34,207 nt of DNA from SKW197 sp049970095 (lineage in GTDB: Archaea; Thermoplasmatota; Thermoplasmata; Lutacidiplasmatales; SKW197): NCBI GenBank assembly GCA_049970095.1, contig JBMFNP010000015.1, positions 1 through 34,207 on the forward strand. The letters run 5' to 3'. The notes beneath the pieces are model-generated. The model saw nothing but the letters and a program-made list of their open reading frames with translations, ran no database searches and had not been told where the DNA came from. How positions within the stretch are numbered: position 1 is the stretch's first letter; every line of letters starts with the position of its first letter. The translations under genes and the position numbers were made by a program. Below are positions 1 to 7,102 of the stretch, piece by piece.

Positions 1-55
1 AGCCCCCGTCTACCGAATGAGCAATTTGGGGTGCCGAAGGCACCCACTGGGGGTT
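1..55. repeat. GC-rich inverted-repeat element (REP/terminator-like)
   Basis: The first bases form nested inverted repeats: 1-7 (agccccc) can pair with 49-55 (gggggtt), enclosing a perfect 7-bp hairpin at 29-35/39-45 (gggtgcc, loop gaa, ggcaccc). A second hairpin lies just inside the next gene at 62-78. The GC-rich palindromes contrast with the AT-rich surroundings. They resemble dispersed palindromic repeats or a 3'-end structure of the minus-strand gene. The element touches the window edge, so its full extent is unknown. Confidence 0.5.
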
Positions 56-2336
56 ACCGTAAGGGGGCGCAGCCCCCTCGTTCAAAAGATTCTTGAAGTT
101 TTAACCTGATTTTTTTTACATAATAGTGTGCACCGATTGCTGAAAGAATTTCAAGGGCGCGGGCATAGTAACTCCTGCTTTTTTCGTGCATTCCCATGGC
201 TTCGTATGTGCATCCAATTTCCCATAATTCCCTACCAATCTCATACTGCACTTCCAGAGATTCCAGAATTTCCATCGCATGCATGAAAAATTCAAGAGCA
301 GATTGATAATTTTTCCTTTCCCTCTCTGCCCATCCCAAAATGCGGAGAGCCCTTGCACTCCCGAATCTATTGTTGTTCAAACTGCAGGTCTCAATAAATG
401 CAAAACATCTCTTCTTTGCTTCTTCAATATCTCCGAATTTCACAAGACAGAAACCCTGGTTTACCTCTACCCATTGCATAAAACTCTCATTTTCACTTTT
501 TTTTGCATACTCCTTTGCCTGGGTGAATTTCTCGTTTGCCATCATGTAATCTTCCTTCTGGACATACACCTCGCCAGCATTGCATAGTGCCCTCCCGATA
601 TCAAGGTAACTCTTTACTTTCTCCAGATTTTTAGCTGCCATTTCATAGTGGGTTAGGGCGTCATCAAGATTTCCGCGCATGTTGTACATATTTCCCAGTT
701 CAAGAAAAGCAATTCCAGTTAACCAGAGGTTGTTGAGGCGCTTTGCAATTCCCATTACCTGTGTGTACTCGTCAAGGGCTTTACGCCAGTTTCCAAGACG
801 CAGATAAATGTACCCAATGCCTCTATGTGCCAGTGCAATTTCGTGTAGGTGCTTACCACCTTCTGCCACCCGCAAGGCATCTTCATAATATTTCAGTGCA
901 TCCCAGTATTCTGTATGAATATTCGCCAGATTTCCAAGTTTTCTGTAAAGTGCTGAAAGCAATTTTGCATCACTTTGCACCCCCTTTTCCCCTAGAATCT
1001 GTGTGTAGTATTCTTTTGCTAGCTTGAAATTCCCAAGCCCGTAATAGATGTCCCCCATTCTACTTTTGATTTCTGCTTTTACAAAAATATTGCCAAGGTA
1101 ATCTGCACAAAGATCCGCCATTTTCAAAAATTCCAGTGTGCGCTCAAATGCATACTCTTCATACGCCATTTCTGCACTTCTGAGAAGGTACCTCAATGCA
1201 ATTTCGTATTTTCCAGCGTGAAAGTAGTGATAGGCGAGGGCATATACCTTTTCTGAGGATTCTCGCATTTTTTTTGCTATATAATCCGCAACTGTCAAAT
1301 GTAATTCTTTCCGTTTCTCTGGTGATAACTTTGAGTAGAGATAGGCACGGAGTACAGGAGTTTTGAAAATGTATTTCTCCCCCGCCTCCTCAATTATCCC
1401 GAACTCTATCAACTCTTCAAGCGGCTCTATCAGATTTTCTTCTGGTTGTGAGGTAAGCGTAGATAATGTGTTCATGTCAAAAATGTTGCCAATTATACTT
1501 GCAGTCATGGCAATTTTCTCTGCTGCAGTGCTCAGCTTTGTGATCTTGTGCTCATATAAATCTTTCAGTTTTTCATGTGCAATTGTTGAAAGGTCAAGGC
1601 CACTTTGTTGACTGCAAAGTTGTATTATGAGACCTGGGTTTCCTCTTGTGTTTTCATATATTTGTTCAAGAAGTAACCTGTCTGGATTTTTGAGATGTGT
1701 TTTAGCAATCTGCATTGCCTCTTCTTTTCCAAGTGGTCCAAGTTTGAGTTTGATACAGGATCTTTCTCTGGTGAGCAGAGCCAAAATTTCATTGATTTTA
1801 TTATCTGGATTTAATTTTGCATCATCTGGAGTGTATGTTGCAAGGAGAAGATAACTGGACTGCGGGGCTTTGAGAGCAAGATAATGGAACAATCCTACAC
1901 TTGAGGCGTCGAGCCACTCAATGTTATCCAGAAAAAGCACTAACCCTTTTCTGCTCATATTCTCAATAAACCCATATACCTTCTCATACAGAAAACTCTG
2001 GGCTGTTCTAAGGTCAGGGATATCCATGGATTTATCCGTAAAAAAAGGTGAGAGCCCAATGGGTACCATAGTAGGATACTCCTTTCTCAAATTATCCAGT
2101 ATTTGAATGAATACAGAGTAGGGCCTCTCTATATCATATCTCCTTGCATCCGCACCGATGAATAGAATATCTTTTTCTCTACAGTATCCTTCAAACACCT
2201 CACAAAGATATGTTTTTCCGGTTCCATGGTCCCCTTCTAGTACAATTGTTGTGCCTCTACCTTGCAACGCATCCTCCAGTGATTTTTTCAGATGCTGCAA
2301 CTCATTTGTTCTGCCGACTATTTTCCTTTCTTCCAT
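54..2336 (-). CDS. STAND-like AAA ATPase with C-terminal TPR array
   Basis: A 760-residue protein. The N-terminal ATPase part has a Walker A at residues 35-42 (GDHGTGKT) and a Walker B at 132-143 (LVLFLDNIEWLD). A winged-helix-like region follows around 270-360. The C-terminal half (about 385-750) is a run of TPR-like helical pairs. The layout matches MalT/LuxR-type STAND NTPases, which use the TPR array to sense a ligand or partner. No DNA-binding domain is visible at the C terminus, so a regulator or scaffold role is inferred. The start ATG has a GGTGA ribosome-binding site that overlaps the stop of the upstream TPR/zinc-ribbon gene (10-nt gap), so the two are one operon. The last residues (RGGCAPLR) are encoded by a GC-rich palindrome. 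Confidence 0.88.
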   Translation of the reverse strand: MEERKIVGRTNELQHLKKSLEDALQGRGTTIVLEGDHGTGKTYLCEVFEGYCREKDILFIGADARRYDIERPYSVFIQILDNLRKEYPTMVPIGLSPFFTDKSMDIPDLRTAQSFLYEKVYGFIENMSRKGLVLFLDNIEWLDASSVGLFHYLALKAPQSSYLLLATYTPDDAKLNPDNKINEILALLTRERSCIKLKLGPLGKEEAMQIAKTHLKNPDRLLLEQIYENTRGNPGLIIQLCSQQSGLDLSTIAHEKLKDLYEHKITKLSTAAEKIAMTASIIGNIFDMNTLSTLTSQPEENLIEPLEELIEFGIIEEAGEKYIFKTPVLRAYLYSKLSPEKRKELHLTVADYIAKKMRESSEKVYALAYHYFHAGKYEIALRYLLRSAEMAYEEYAFERTLEFLKMADLCADYLGNIFVKAEIKSRMGDIYYGLGNFKLAKEYYTQILGEKGVQSDAKLLSALYRKLGNLANIHTEYWDALKYYEDALRVAEGGKHLHEIALAHRGIGYIYLRLGNWRKALDEYTQVMGIAKRLNNLWLTGIAFLELGNMYNMRGNLDDALTHYEMAAKNLEKVKSYLDIGRALCNAGEVYVQKEDYMMANEKFTQAKEYAKKSENESFMQWVEVNQGFCLVKFGDIEEAKKRCFAFIETCSLNNNRFGSARALRILGWAERERKNYQSALEFFMHAMEILESLEVQYEIGRELWEIGCTYEAMGMHEKSRSYYARALEILSAIGAHYYVKKIRLKLQESFERGGCAPLR
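62..78. repeat. 7-bp palindromic hairpin inside the 3' end of the ATPase gene
   Basis: Bases 62-68 (agggggc) and 72-78 (gccccct) are perfect inverted repeats with a 3-nt loop. They encode most of the RGGCAPLR tail of the minus-strand ATPase. The element resembles the hairpins at 1-55. Confidence 0.6.
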
Positions 2337-2346
2337 ATCTCTCTGC

Positions 2347-3255
2347 TCACCTTATCATGAATATCCATATTGCAAATCCGAGTATGATTATTCCGAGTAT
2401 GAGTCCAACGAAGAGGACCATATTTATAGGATCTTCAAAGAATGTAAATTTCTTCTTTTGTGGACTGGGAATTTCATTAACAGCGCTAATACTTTCCAAA
2501 TACGCTTTAAATTCTTCACGCGGACTTTGTTTGGGAGTTTCAGAAACCGATACCTCAATTACCTCTTTTTTTTTTGAAATTTTCTCTTTTTGCTCTGGTT
2601 TTTCCTCCAGTTGCTGGTAATGGGTCTGTACTGGTGGCTGGATAGGTTGCTGGGGATGCTGCTGTGTAGGTGCAGAAACCCCGGGTTGCTCTGCAGGTGT
2701 TTGTGTTGGCGGAGATGCTGGAGGAATCACTGTGTGTTTCAGTTCTCTTCTCAAAACATGTACAATGGTAGTGTCAGAAGGATGTTCATCTACAATTGGC
2801 ACTCCACAGCATGAACATGAACTGGCATTGTAATCCACCATTCCACCACAGAGTGGACAATGATATATGTCGCCTGATATTTGTGTTTCCGGAAATTCCT
2901 GTCCTTTTATGAGTACGAAGCCACAAACATTGCACACATCTGCATTACCTTTTATTTCCTTTCCGCATCTTGGGCACAGGTTTGGGAGTTTTGTGTCCTT
3001 TGTAGCAGTAGCAACTACTTTTTTATAGCATTCAACTGCCTTATCCCTCTGCTCCAGTTCCATATATACATCGCCTAGGGCGTCCCAGGCTTCAAAAAAA
3101 TCAGGTTTTAAGTTCGTAGCTGTTTGGAATGCGTTTATTGCCCCTTCCATATCTCCAATTGTGCTCAGCAGTTTTCCTTTCTCGAACCAGAGTGTGGGGT
3201 TATCTGGGTCTTTTTTGATTGCTTCCTCATACTCCTTTATTTTTTTTTCAATCAT
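2347..3255 (-). CDS. Tail-anchored TPR / double zinc-ribbon protein
   Basis: A 302-residue protein. Residues 1-85 contain two TPR-like units. Two zinc-ribbon motifs follow: C94/C97 with C108/C111, and C133/C136 with C147/C150. A Pro/Gln-rich then charged linker (about 165-275) leads to a single hydrophobic segment near 279-300 ending in IR, so the protein is predicted to be tail-anchored with its ribbons in the cytoplasm. It is first in the operon with the STAND-like ATPase. A TATA-like element (3277-3287) is centred about 26 nt before the ATG and no ribosome-binding site is seen, which fits a leaderless transcript. The function is unknown; an adaptor between membrane and ATPase is inference. 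Confidence 0.85.
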   Translation of the reverse strand: MIEKKIKEYEEAIKKDPDNPTLWFEKGKLLSTIGDMEGAINAFQTATNLKPDFFEAWDALGDVYMELEQRDKAVECYKKVVATATKDTKLPNLCPRCGKEIKGNADVCNVCGFVLIKGQEFPETQISGDIYHCPLCGGMVDYNASSCSCCGVPIVDEHPSDTTIVHVLRRELKHTVIPPASPPTQTPAEQPGVSAPTQQHPQQPIQPPVQTHYQQLEEKPEQKEKISKKKEVIEVSVSETPKQSPREEFKAYLESISAVNEIPSPQKKKFTFFEDPINMVLFVGLILGIIILGFAIWIFMIR

Positions 3256-3276
3256 TTAACCATATATCCCAATCAT

Positions 3277-3293
3277 GGATATAAAAATTTTTA
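3277..3293. promoter_or_regulatory. Divergent TATA element between the TPR/zinc-ribbon gene and ribB
   Basis: The sequence ggatataaaaattttta reads as a TATA box on both strands. On minus it predicts transcription starting at about 3255, the ATG of the TPR/zinc-ribbon gene. On plus it predicts a start near 3309, upstream of ribB. This is position-based inference. Confidence 0.5.
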
Positions 3294-3351
3294 TCAGTCA
3301 ATGGGAATGACCAAACAAACCTTTTTATTCTCTGCCTCTTACACCCTGCTG

Positions 3352-4068
3352 ATGGCACTTGCGGATGCGCTTGAGGCACTTCGGAATGGTAAATTCGTGC
3401 TTATCTATGATGCAGATAACCGTGAACATGAAACTGACTTTGTGATTTACAGCAAATTTGTGACCTATAGACACATCCAGAAAATGCGAAAAGATGGTGG
3501 TGGCTTGATCTGTGTTACTGTTCCCCCTGCATTCTGGAAAGCAGTAAAACTTCCATTTATGACAGAGGTGCTGAAAGAAAACTGGGAAAAATTTCCTGTG
3601 TTAAAGGCTCTTGAACCATACGACATCCCCTATGATACAAAAAGCTCATTTTCCATTACAATTAACCACAGAAAAACTTTCACAGGCATCACAGACATAG
3701 ACCGTGCCTTAACTGTGAGTGAATTCGGAAAAATTATTGAAATTTTCTATGCAGAGAAAAACAAGGCAAAAATCACAGAAATGCTTGCACACAACTTCAG
3801 AAGCCCAGGGCATGTCACACTTCTGAACGCAAGCGATGGCTTGCTTTCCACCCGCCAAGGCCATACAGAACTTGCCACTGCGCTTATGGTGCTGGCAGGA
3901 CTTGCACCTACAGCCGCTATATGCGAAATGATGGGTGATGATGGATATGCGCTAAAAAAAAGTGAGGCAATAAATTATGCAGAGCAAAACAATTTAATAC
4001 TCCTTGAAGGTAAAGAAATAATAAAGGCATGGCAACATGAAAGTGGTAATGGCAACTGGCGTTTTTGA
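3352..4068 (+). CDS. ribB: 3,4-dihydroxy-2-butanone 4-phosphate synthase (RibB)
   Basis: Converts ribulose 5-phosphate to 3,4-dihydroxy-2-butanone 4-phosphate and formate, supplying the four-carbon unit of riboflavin. The sequence follows the archaeal family closely: the acidic metal/substrate loop DADNREHETDF (about residues 19-29), the SSFSITINHRKTFTGITD stretch, RSPGHVTLL (near 150), RQGHTE (near 170) and ICEMMGDDG. The frame is open upstream to 3124, with ATGs at 3301 and 3307, but 3124-3255 is antisense to another gene. The predicted transcript starts near 3309, and known archaeal RibB proteins begin about where ATG 3352 does, so 3352 was chosen. No ribosome-binding site is visible there. 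It overlaps ribL by 32 nt. Confidence 0.93.
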   Translation: MALADALEALRNGKFVLIYDADNREHETDFVIYSKFVTYRHIQKMRKDGGGLICVTVPPAFWKAVKLPFMTEVLKENWEKFPVLKALEPYDIPYDTKSSFSITINHRKTFTGITDIDRALTVSEFGKIIEIFYAEKNKAKITEMLAHNFRSPGHVTLLNASDGLLSTRQGHTELATALMVLAGLAPTAAICEMMGDDGYALKKSEAINYAEQNNLILLEGKEIIKAWQHESGNGNWRF

Positions 4069-4474
4069 TATTCTGCATCCGGGACATGTACATTACCTAA
4101 CAGAATCAAAGAAACTGGGAGATAAACTGGTAGTTGTGGTTGCAAGAGATACCACTGTGTTAAAGAGAAAGGGGCGCCTCCCCATTGTTCCTGATTATTT
4201 GAGGGTGCAAATGGTTGCAGCCCTTAAGGTGGTGGATGAAGCAATTTTGGGGGATAATGAGGACTTCTACAAGACTGTAGTTACAGTTAAACCTGACATA
4301 ATCACACTTGGCTATGACCAGAGATTCAATGAAAAGGAAATTGAGGAGGAATGCAGAAAACACGGGATTGAGGTGAAAGTTGTGAGAATCCAGCCACTCT
4401 TGCACGATCTCCTTGCAACAAGGCGGATTATCCAAAAAATATTAGAGCGAGAAAGAAATGGGGGAAAACCATGA
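4037..4474 (+). CDS. ribL: Archaeal FAD synthetase / FMN adenylyltransferase (RibL)
   Basis: A 145-residue nucleotidyltransferase of the cytidylyltransferase fold that transfers AMP from ATP to FMN in archaea. It shows the GVFDILHPGH signature with the HxGH catalytic motif at residues 14-17, the VVVARD strand, and the LGYDQRF motif equivalent to the family's GPDQ region. Its length equals the archaeal family norm. A glycerol-3-phosphate or other cytidylyltransferase is the alternative from sequence alone, but the position between ribB and ribC favours RibL. The start lies inside the ribB 3' end, and the stop overlaps the ribC ATG (ATGA), indicating translational coupling. Confidence 0.9.
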   Translation: MKVVMATGVFDILHPGHVHYLTESKKLGDKLVVVVARDTTVLKRKGRLPIVPDYLRVQMVAALKVVDEAILGDNEDFYKTVVTVKPDIITLGYDQRFNEKEIEEECRKHGIEVKVVRIQPLLHDLLATRRIIQKILERERNGGKP

Positions 4475-4941
4475 AAATAATTGGAATTGCAGATACCACA
4501 TTTGCGAGATTTGACATGGCAAAAAGCGCAATAGAGGAATTGGAGGCGATAGGCACAGGTTTTAGAATTGTGCGCTACACGGTGCCAGGAATAAAGGATC
4601 TACCAGTCGCCTGCAAAAAACTGTTTGTGGAGCAAAAGGCGGATATTGTGATGGCTCTCGGAATGCCAGGTCCGAATCCGATAGATAAACAGTGTGCCCA
4701 TGAAGCCTCCATAGGTTTGATTGCAGTCCAGCTCCAGGAATTAAAACACATCATTGAAGTATTTGTGCATGCAGATGAGGCAAAGGATGAACGGGAACTA
4801 GCATTTCTTGCAGACAGGCGAACAAGAGAGCATGCAAAGAATGCCTACCTCCTTCTCTTTAAACCCGATGAACTCACAAAAAATGCAGGAAAAGGTTTGA
4901 GACAGGGCTTTGAGGATGAAGGGGAAATTGTGTTGAGGTGA
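4471..4941 (+). CDS. ribC: Archaeal riboflavin synthase (RibC)
   Basis: A 156-residue protein of the archaeal riboflavin synthase family, which is related to lumazine synthase rather than to bacterial RibE. It dismutates two molecules of 6,7-dimethyl-8-ribityllumazine to riboflavin. Hallmarks are IADTTFARFDMA at the N terminus, TVPGIKDLPVACKKL, VMALGMPGP, CAHEAS and the C-terminal AGKGLRQGFEDEG. Together with ribB and ribL this gives three steps of flavin synthesis in one operon. Lumazine synthase and the GTP-derived branch enzymes are not in the window. Its stop is followed at once by the next gene, whose ribosome-binding site (GAGGTGAG) overlaps the stop. Confidence 0.96.
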   Translation: MKIIGIADTTFARFDMAKSAIEELEAIGTGFRIVRYTVPGIKDLPVACKKLFVEQKADIVMALGMPGPNPIDKQCAHEASIGLIAVQLQELKHIIEVFVHADEAKDERELAFLADRRTREHAKNAYLLLFKPDELTKNAGKGLRQGFEDEGEIVLR

Positions 4942-4945
4942 GAGA

Positions 4946-5545
4946 ATGGGAAAAGATAAAAAGAGGAGAAAAATAACACAGCAGCCAATGATGATTGAAG
5001 ACATTTATCCAGAAATTCTATCAACACTAAAGAAGAAAGGGATCCCCTATCTGATGGGCTATCTCCCAGAAATTGAAAAATTCACAAGGGCATCCCTCTC
5101 GGACCCTGATAACTGGCAGCATTTCCTGGATGTGATTCTGAGCGTAAAACCAAAACTGGTATATGTGAATCCATGGGAATTTGATGAGGAGGCAATTGAA
5201 CGCCTTGCTGACTTTATAATAAATGAACAAGTGGAGTTCATAAGAAAAAGGAACATTCAGGTGAAAGAACAAAATATTCAAAAACTAAGGGAACAGATTA
5301 TTAGCAAAATAAGGAAAAAGTATAAAAAATACTATGAAAAATATGAACGACTCACAATTTCATATGTAATGGATAATGTGTTTCACAACATCTCAATAAT
5401 TCCACTGTGGGCTGAGAACATGTTTTACGATGCAATTGAAGAGGCTGAAAAAGAGTTGGGTGGAGTAAAGAAGTCTGAAGATGAAAAACCTGCTGAAACC
5501 GAAATTGATCTCAAAAAACCCAAGCTGTACGATATTTACAGATAA
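4946..5545 (+). CDS. Unrecognised 199-aa charged helical protein in the riboflavin operon
   Basis: I do not recognise this family. The protein starts with a basic stretch (KDKKRRK) and has a globular region of about residues 15-85 containing two hydrophobic patches (YLMGYLPEIEKF and LDVILSVKPKLVYVNPWEF). A long Lys/Tyr-rich helical segment follows (about 100-135, IRKKYKKYYEKYERL), then a second hydrophobic part (TISYVMDNVFHNISIIPLW) and an acidic tail. There is no signal peptide or obvious transmembrane helix. It starts 4 nt after ribC with a good ribosome-binding site, so it is co-transcribed with the flavin genes. Its stop is 6 nt from the convergent membrane-protein gene. Confidence 0.82.
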   Translation: MGKDKKRRKITQQPMMIEDIYPEILSTLKKKGIPYLMGYLPEIEKFTRASLSDPDNWQHFLDVILSVKPKLVYVNPWEFDEEAIERLADFIINEQVEFIRKRNIQVKEQNIQKLREQIISKIRKKYKKYYEKYERLTISYVMDNVFHNISIIPLWAENMFYDAIEEAEKELGGVKKSEDEKPAETEIDLKKPKLYDIYR

Positions 5546-5551
5546 AAATTT

Positions 5552-7042
5552 TCAGAGAAGCGCAAGTGTTACTGGCAAAAGAATTGAGCCCATCAGATGG
5601 ATTCTGCGTAGCTCAAGCATAACAGGCACTAGCCCAACCAGTGTTGCCACTCCAAGCACAGCCATGCCAGTCAAACCGGTAACTGCAAATACCGAGAGAA
5701 GCATTCCGCAAAGAATTCCTATCTGGATCTTTCGGCTCATGAAAATTCCAGCATGTGCAAGCACAAATCTTCCGAGAGAGGGGAGCAGAAGGAGTGCACA
5801 TAATGCACCAGTGCAAGCCCCGAACAGTGCAAGGAAGAGCAGAGGTGAAAAGAAGCCATTCTCTCCCGCAGTAAACGGGTACATCTGGTTCAGCGTTGCA
5901 ATTGCCCCAGACCTTGTCTTCTGGATTATAAATAAAGCAGCAATGTTGAAAACAAATGCAGAAGTTTCAATTGCAGAGGTTATGGCAATGTATTGCTCTG
6001 GTTTTGTATTTTTTGAGGGGATAAGCACTGCACCGCACCCTGGTGTGATGCCTGGAAAAATGCCTATGAGTGTGCCCACGATTGCACCTCCAAGCACCTT
6101 TCTCTCTGCACGCAAACTTCCTGGTTCTGCAATTTCATGTTGTTTTGGTACCTTCCCTGGTTTTGTGAGATTCAGCAGGAGCCCAGAAACCCCAAAAAGC
6201 CCTGTAAAAAGTGGAAATAGGAGTGTGAAAGTTGTTGTGGAGGCGAGGGGTGTGAAAAGCACAATCCACCCAAGGCAACCTGCAACCAGAAACACAAAAA
6301 GTGCCTGAAGATATCTGGTTGTTCTGATTTCCATGTAATTATCCACGAAAATCCCTGTAAGGGTAACCTCTCTATTAAGGTAGTTTTCCATATTTTGCCT
6401 TGACTCAAATTCAATTCTTCTATTCCCTGTTTCAAGCACACCCTTTCTTCCATTCTCTGAAATTTTTACAATTTTTCCATTTAACTCCAGGGCATATCCA
6501 TCACTGCCCTTTCCTATGTCCAGAACAACAAACTTTCTTCCCCTTTTTCTTTTCACCCCCTTCTCAGAAAGAATCACAAGCGCAGAAACTGCAACGAGTA
6601 CAACAGGAATAAATGGCTTTAAAGTGTGGTAAAGGTTTATAGGGTCAGCAAGAAGGAGTTTCGCAGGTAAAAGCAAAGCCAGTCCTATCAGGATTCCAAC
6701 AAAAGAACCCAGAACTGATGCCTCTATTGCCCGCATACCTTCTCCTTTTGCCAGCAATCTTTGTGCGGGCTGGAGGGTAAGCACTTCACTTGCATCAGGA
6801 ATGCCTGTAATCATAGCCCCAACAATATCTGAGAAACTATGTGTGCATATTGCGCTCATGAATAGGGCAACAAATCCGAGCATTGCATCTGCAAAATTGC
6901 CTGTCAGCCCTGCATAAAATGGGAAAAACAGCACAAGGATTATTGCAAGATTGTTCTGATGAAATGCAGGGATAAGCCCGCAGAACAGCCCAATTACCGC
7001 ACCCAGTACCGCGGAACACACAATAAGCAGTATCAACATCAT
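5552..7042 (-). CDS. TctA-like polytopic membrane protein (COG1784-type)
   Basis: A 496-residue integral membrane protein with about ten hydrophobic segments. The N-terminal GLIPAFHQNN and the later GIFPGITPGCGA are diagnostic of the archaeal TctA-like family, distant relatives of the large permease of tripartite tricarboxylate transporters. A soluble insertion of about 80 residues (around 170-250, charged, beta-rich, with KFVVLDIGKGSDGYALE) splits the two membrane halves. No TctB or TctC partner is seen, so substrate and transport role are open. A TATA-like ctttattaa (7064-7072, read on minus) lies about 26 nt before the start and there is no ribosome-binding site, so the transcript is probably leaderless. 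Confidence 0.85.
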   Translation of the reverse strand: MMLILLIVCSAVLGAVIGLFCGLIPAFHQNNLAIILVLFFPFYAGLTGNFADAMLGFVALFMSAICTHSFSDIVGAMITGIPDASEVLTLQPAQRLLAKGEGMRAIEASVLGSFVGILIGLALLLPAKLLLADPINLYHTLKPFIPVVLVAVSALVILSEKGVKRKRGRKFVVLDIGKGSDGYALELNGKIVKISENGRKGVLETGNRRIEFESRQNMENYLNREVTLTGIFVDNYMEIRTTRYLQALFVFLVAGCLGWIVLFTPLASTTTFTLLFPLFTGLFGVSGLLLNLTKPGKVPKQHEIAEPGSLRAERKVLGGAIVGTLIGIFPGITPGCGAVLIPSKNTKPEQYIAITSAIETSAFVFNIAALFIIQKTRSGAIATLNQMYPFTAGENGFFSPLLFLALFGACTGALCALLLLPSLGRFVLAHAGIFMSRKIQIGILCGMLLSVFAVTGLTGMAVLGVATLVGLVPVMLELRRIHLMGSILLPVTLALL

Positions 7043-7063
7043 GATTGCAGTATTTGTGCATCT

Positions 7064-7072
7064 CTTTATTAA
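7064..7072 (-). promoter_or_regulatory. TATA box for the TctA-like gene
   Basis: On the minus strand the element reads TTAATAAAG, centred 26 nt before the A of the ATG at 7042. This predicts a leaderless mRNA. Inferred from spacing only. Confidence 0.45.
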
Positions 7073-7102
7073 CCTCTGCCCTACATGTAGTATGGTGGTG
7101 CC

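Noticed and set aside
3124..3351. N-terminal extension of ribB reaching back to 3124
   Set aside because: 3124-3255 lies antisense to the TPR/zinc-ribbon gene, and known RibB proteins begin near residue 77 of that frame.
5481..6308. 275-aa plus-strand open frame
   Set aside because: Runs antisense through the TctA-like gene with Pro/Ser/Thr-rich composition typical of a shadow frame.
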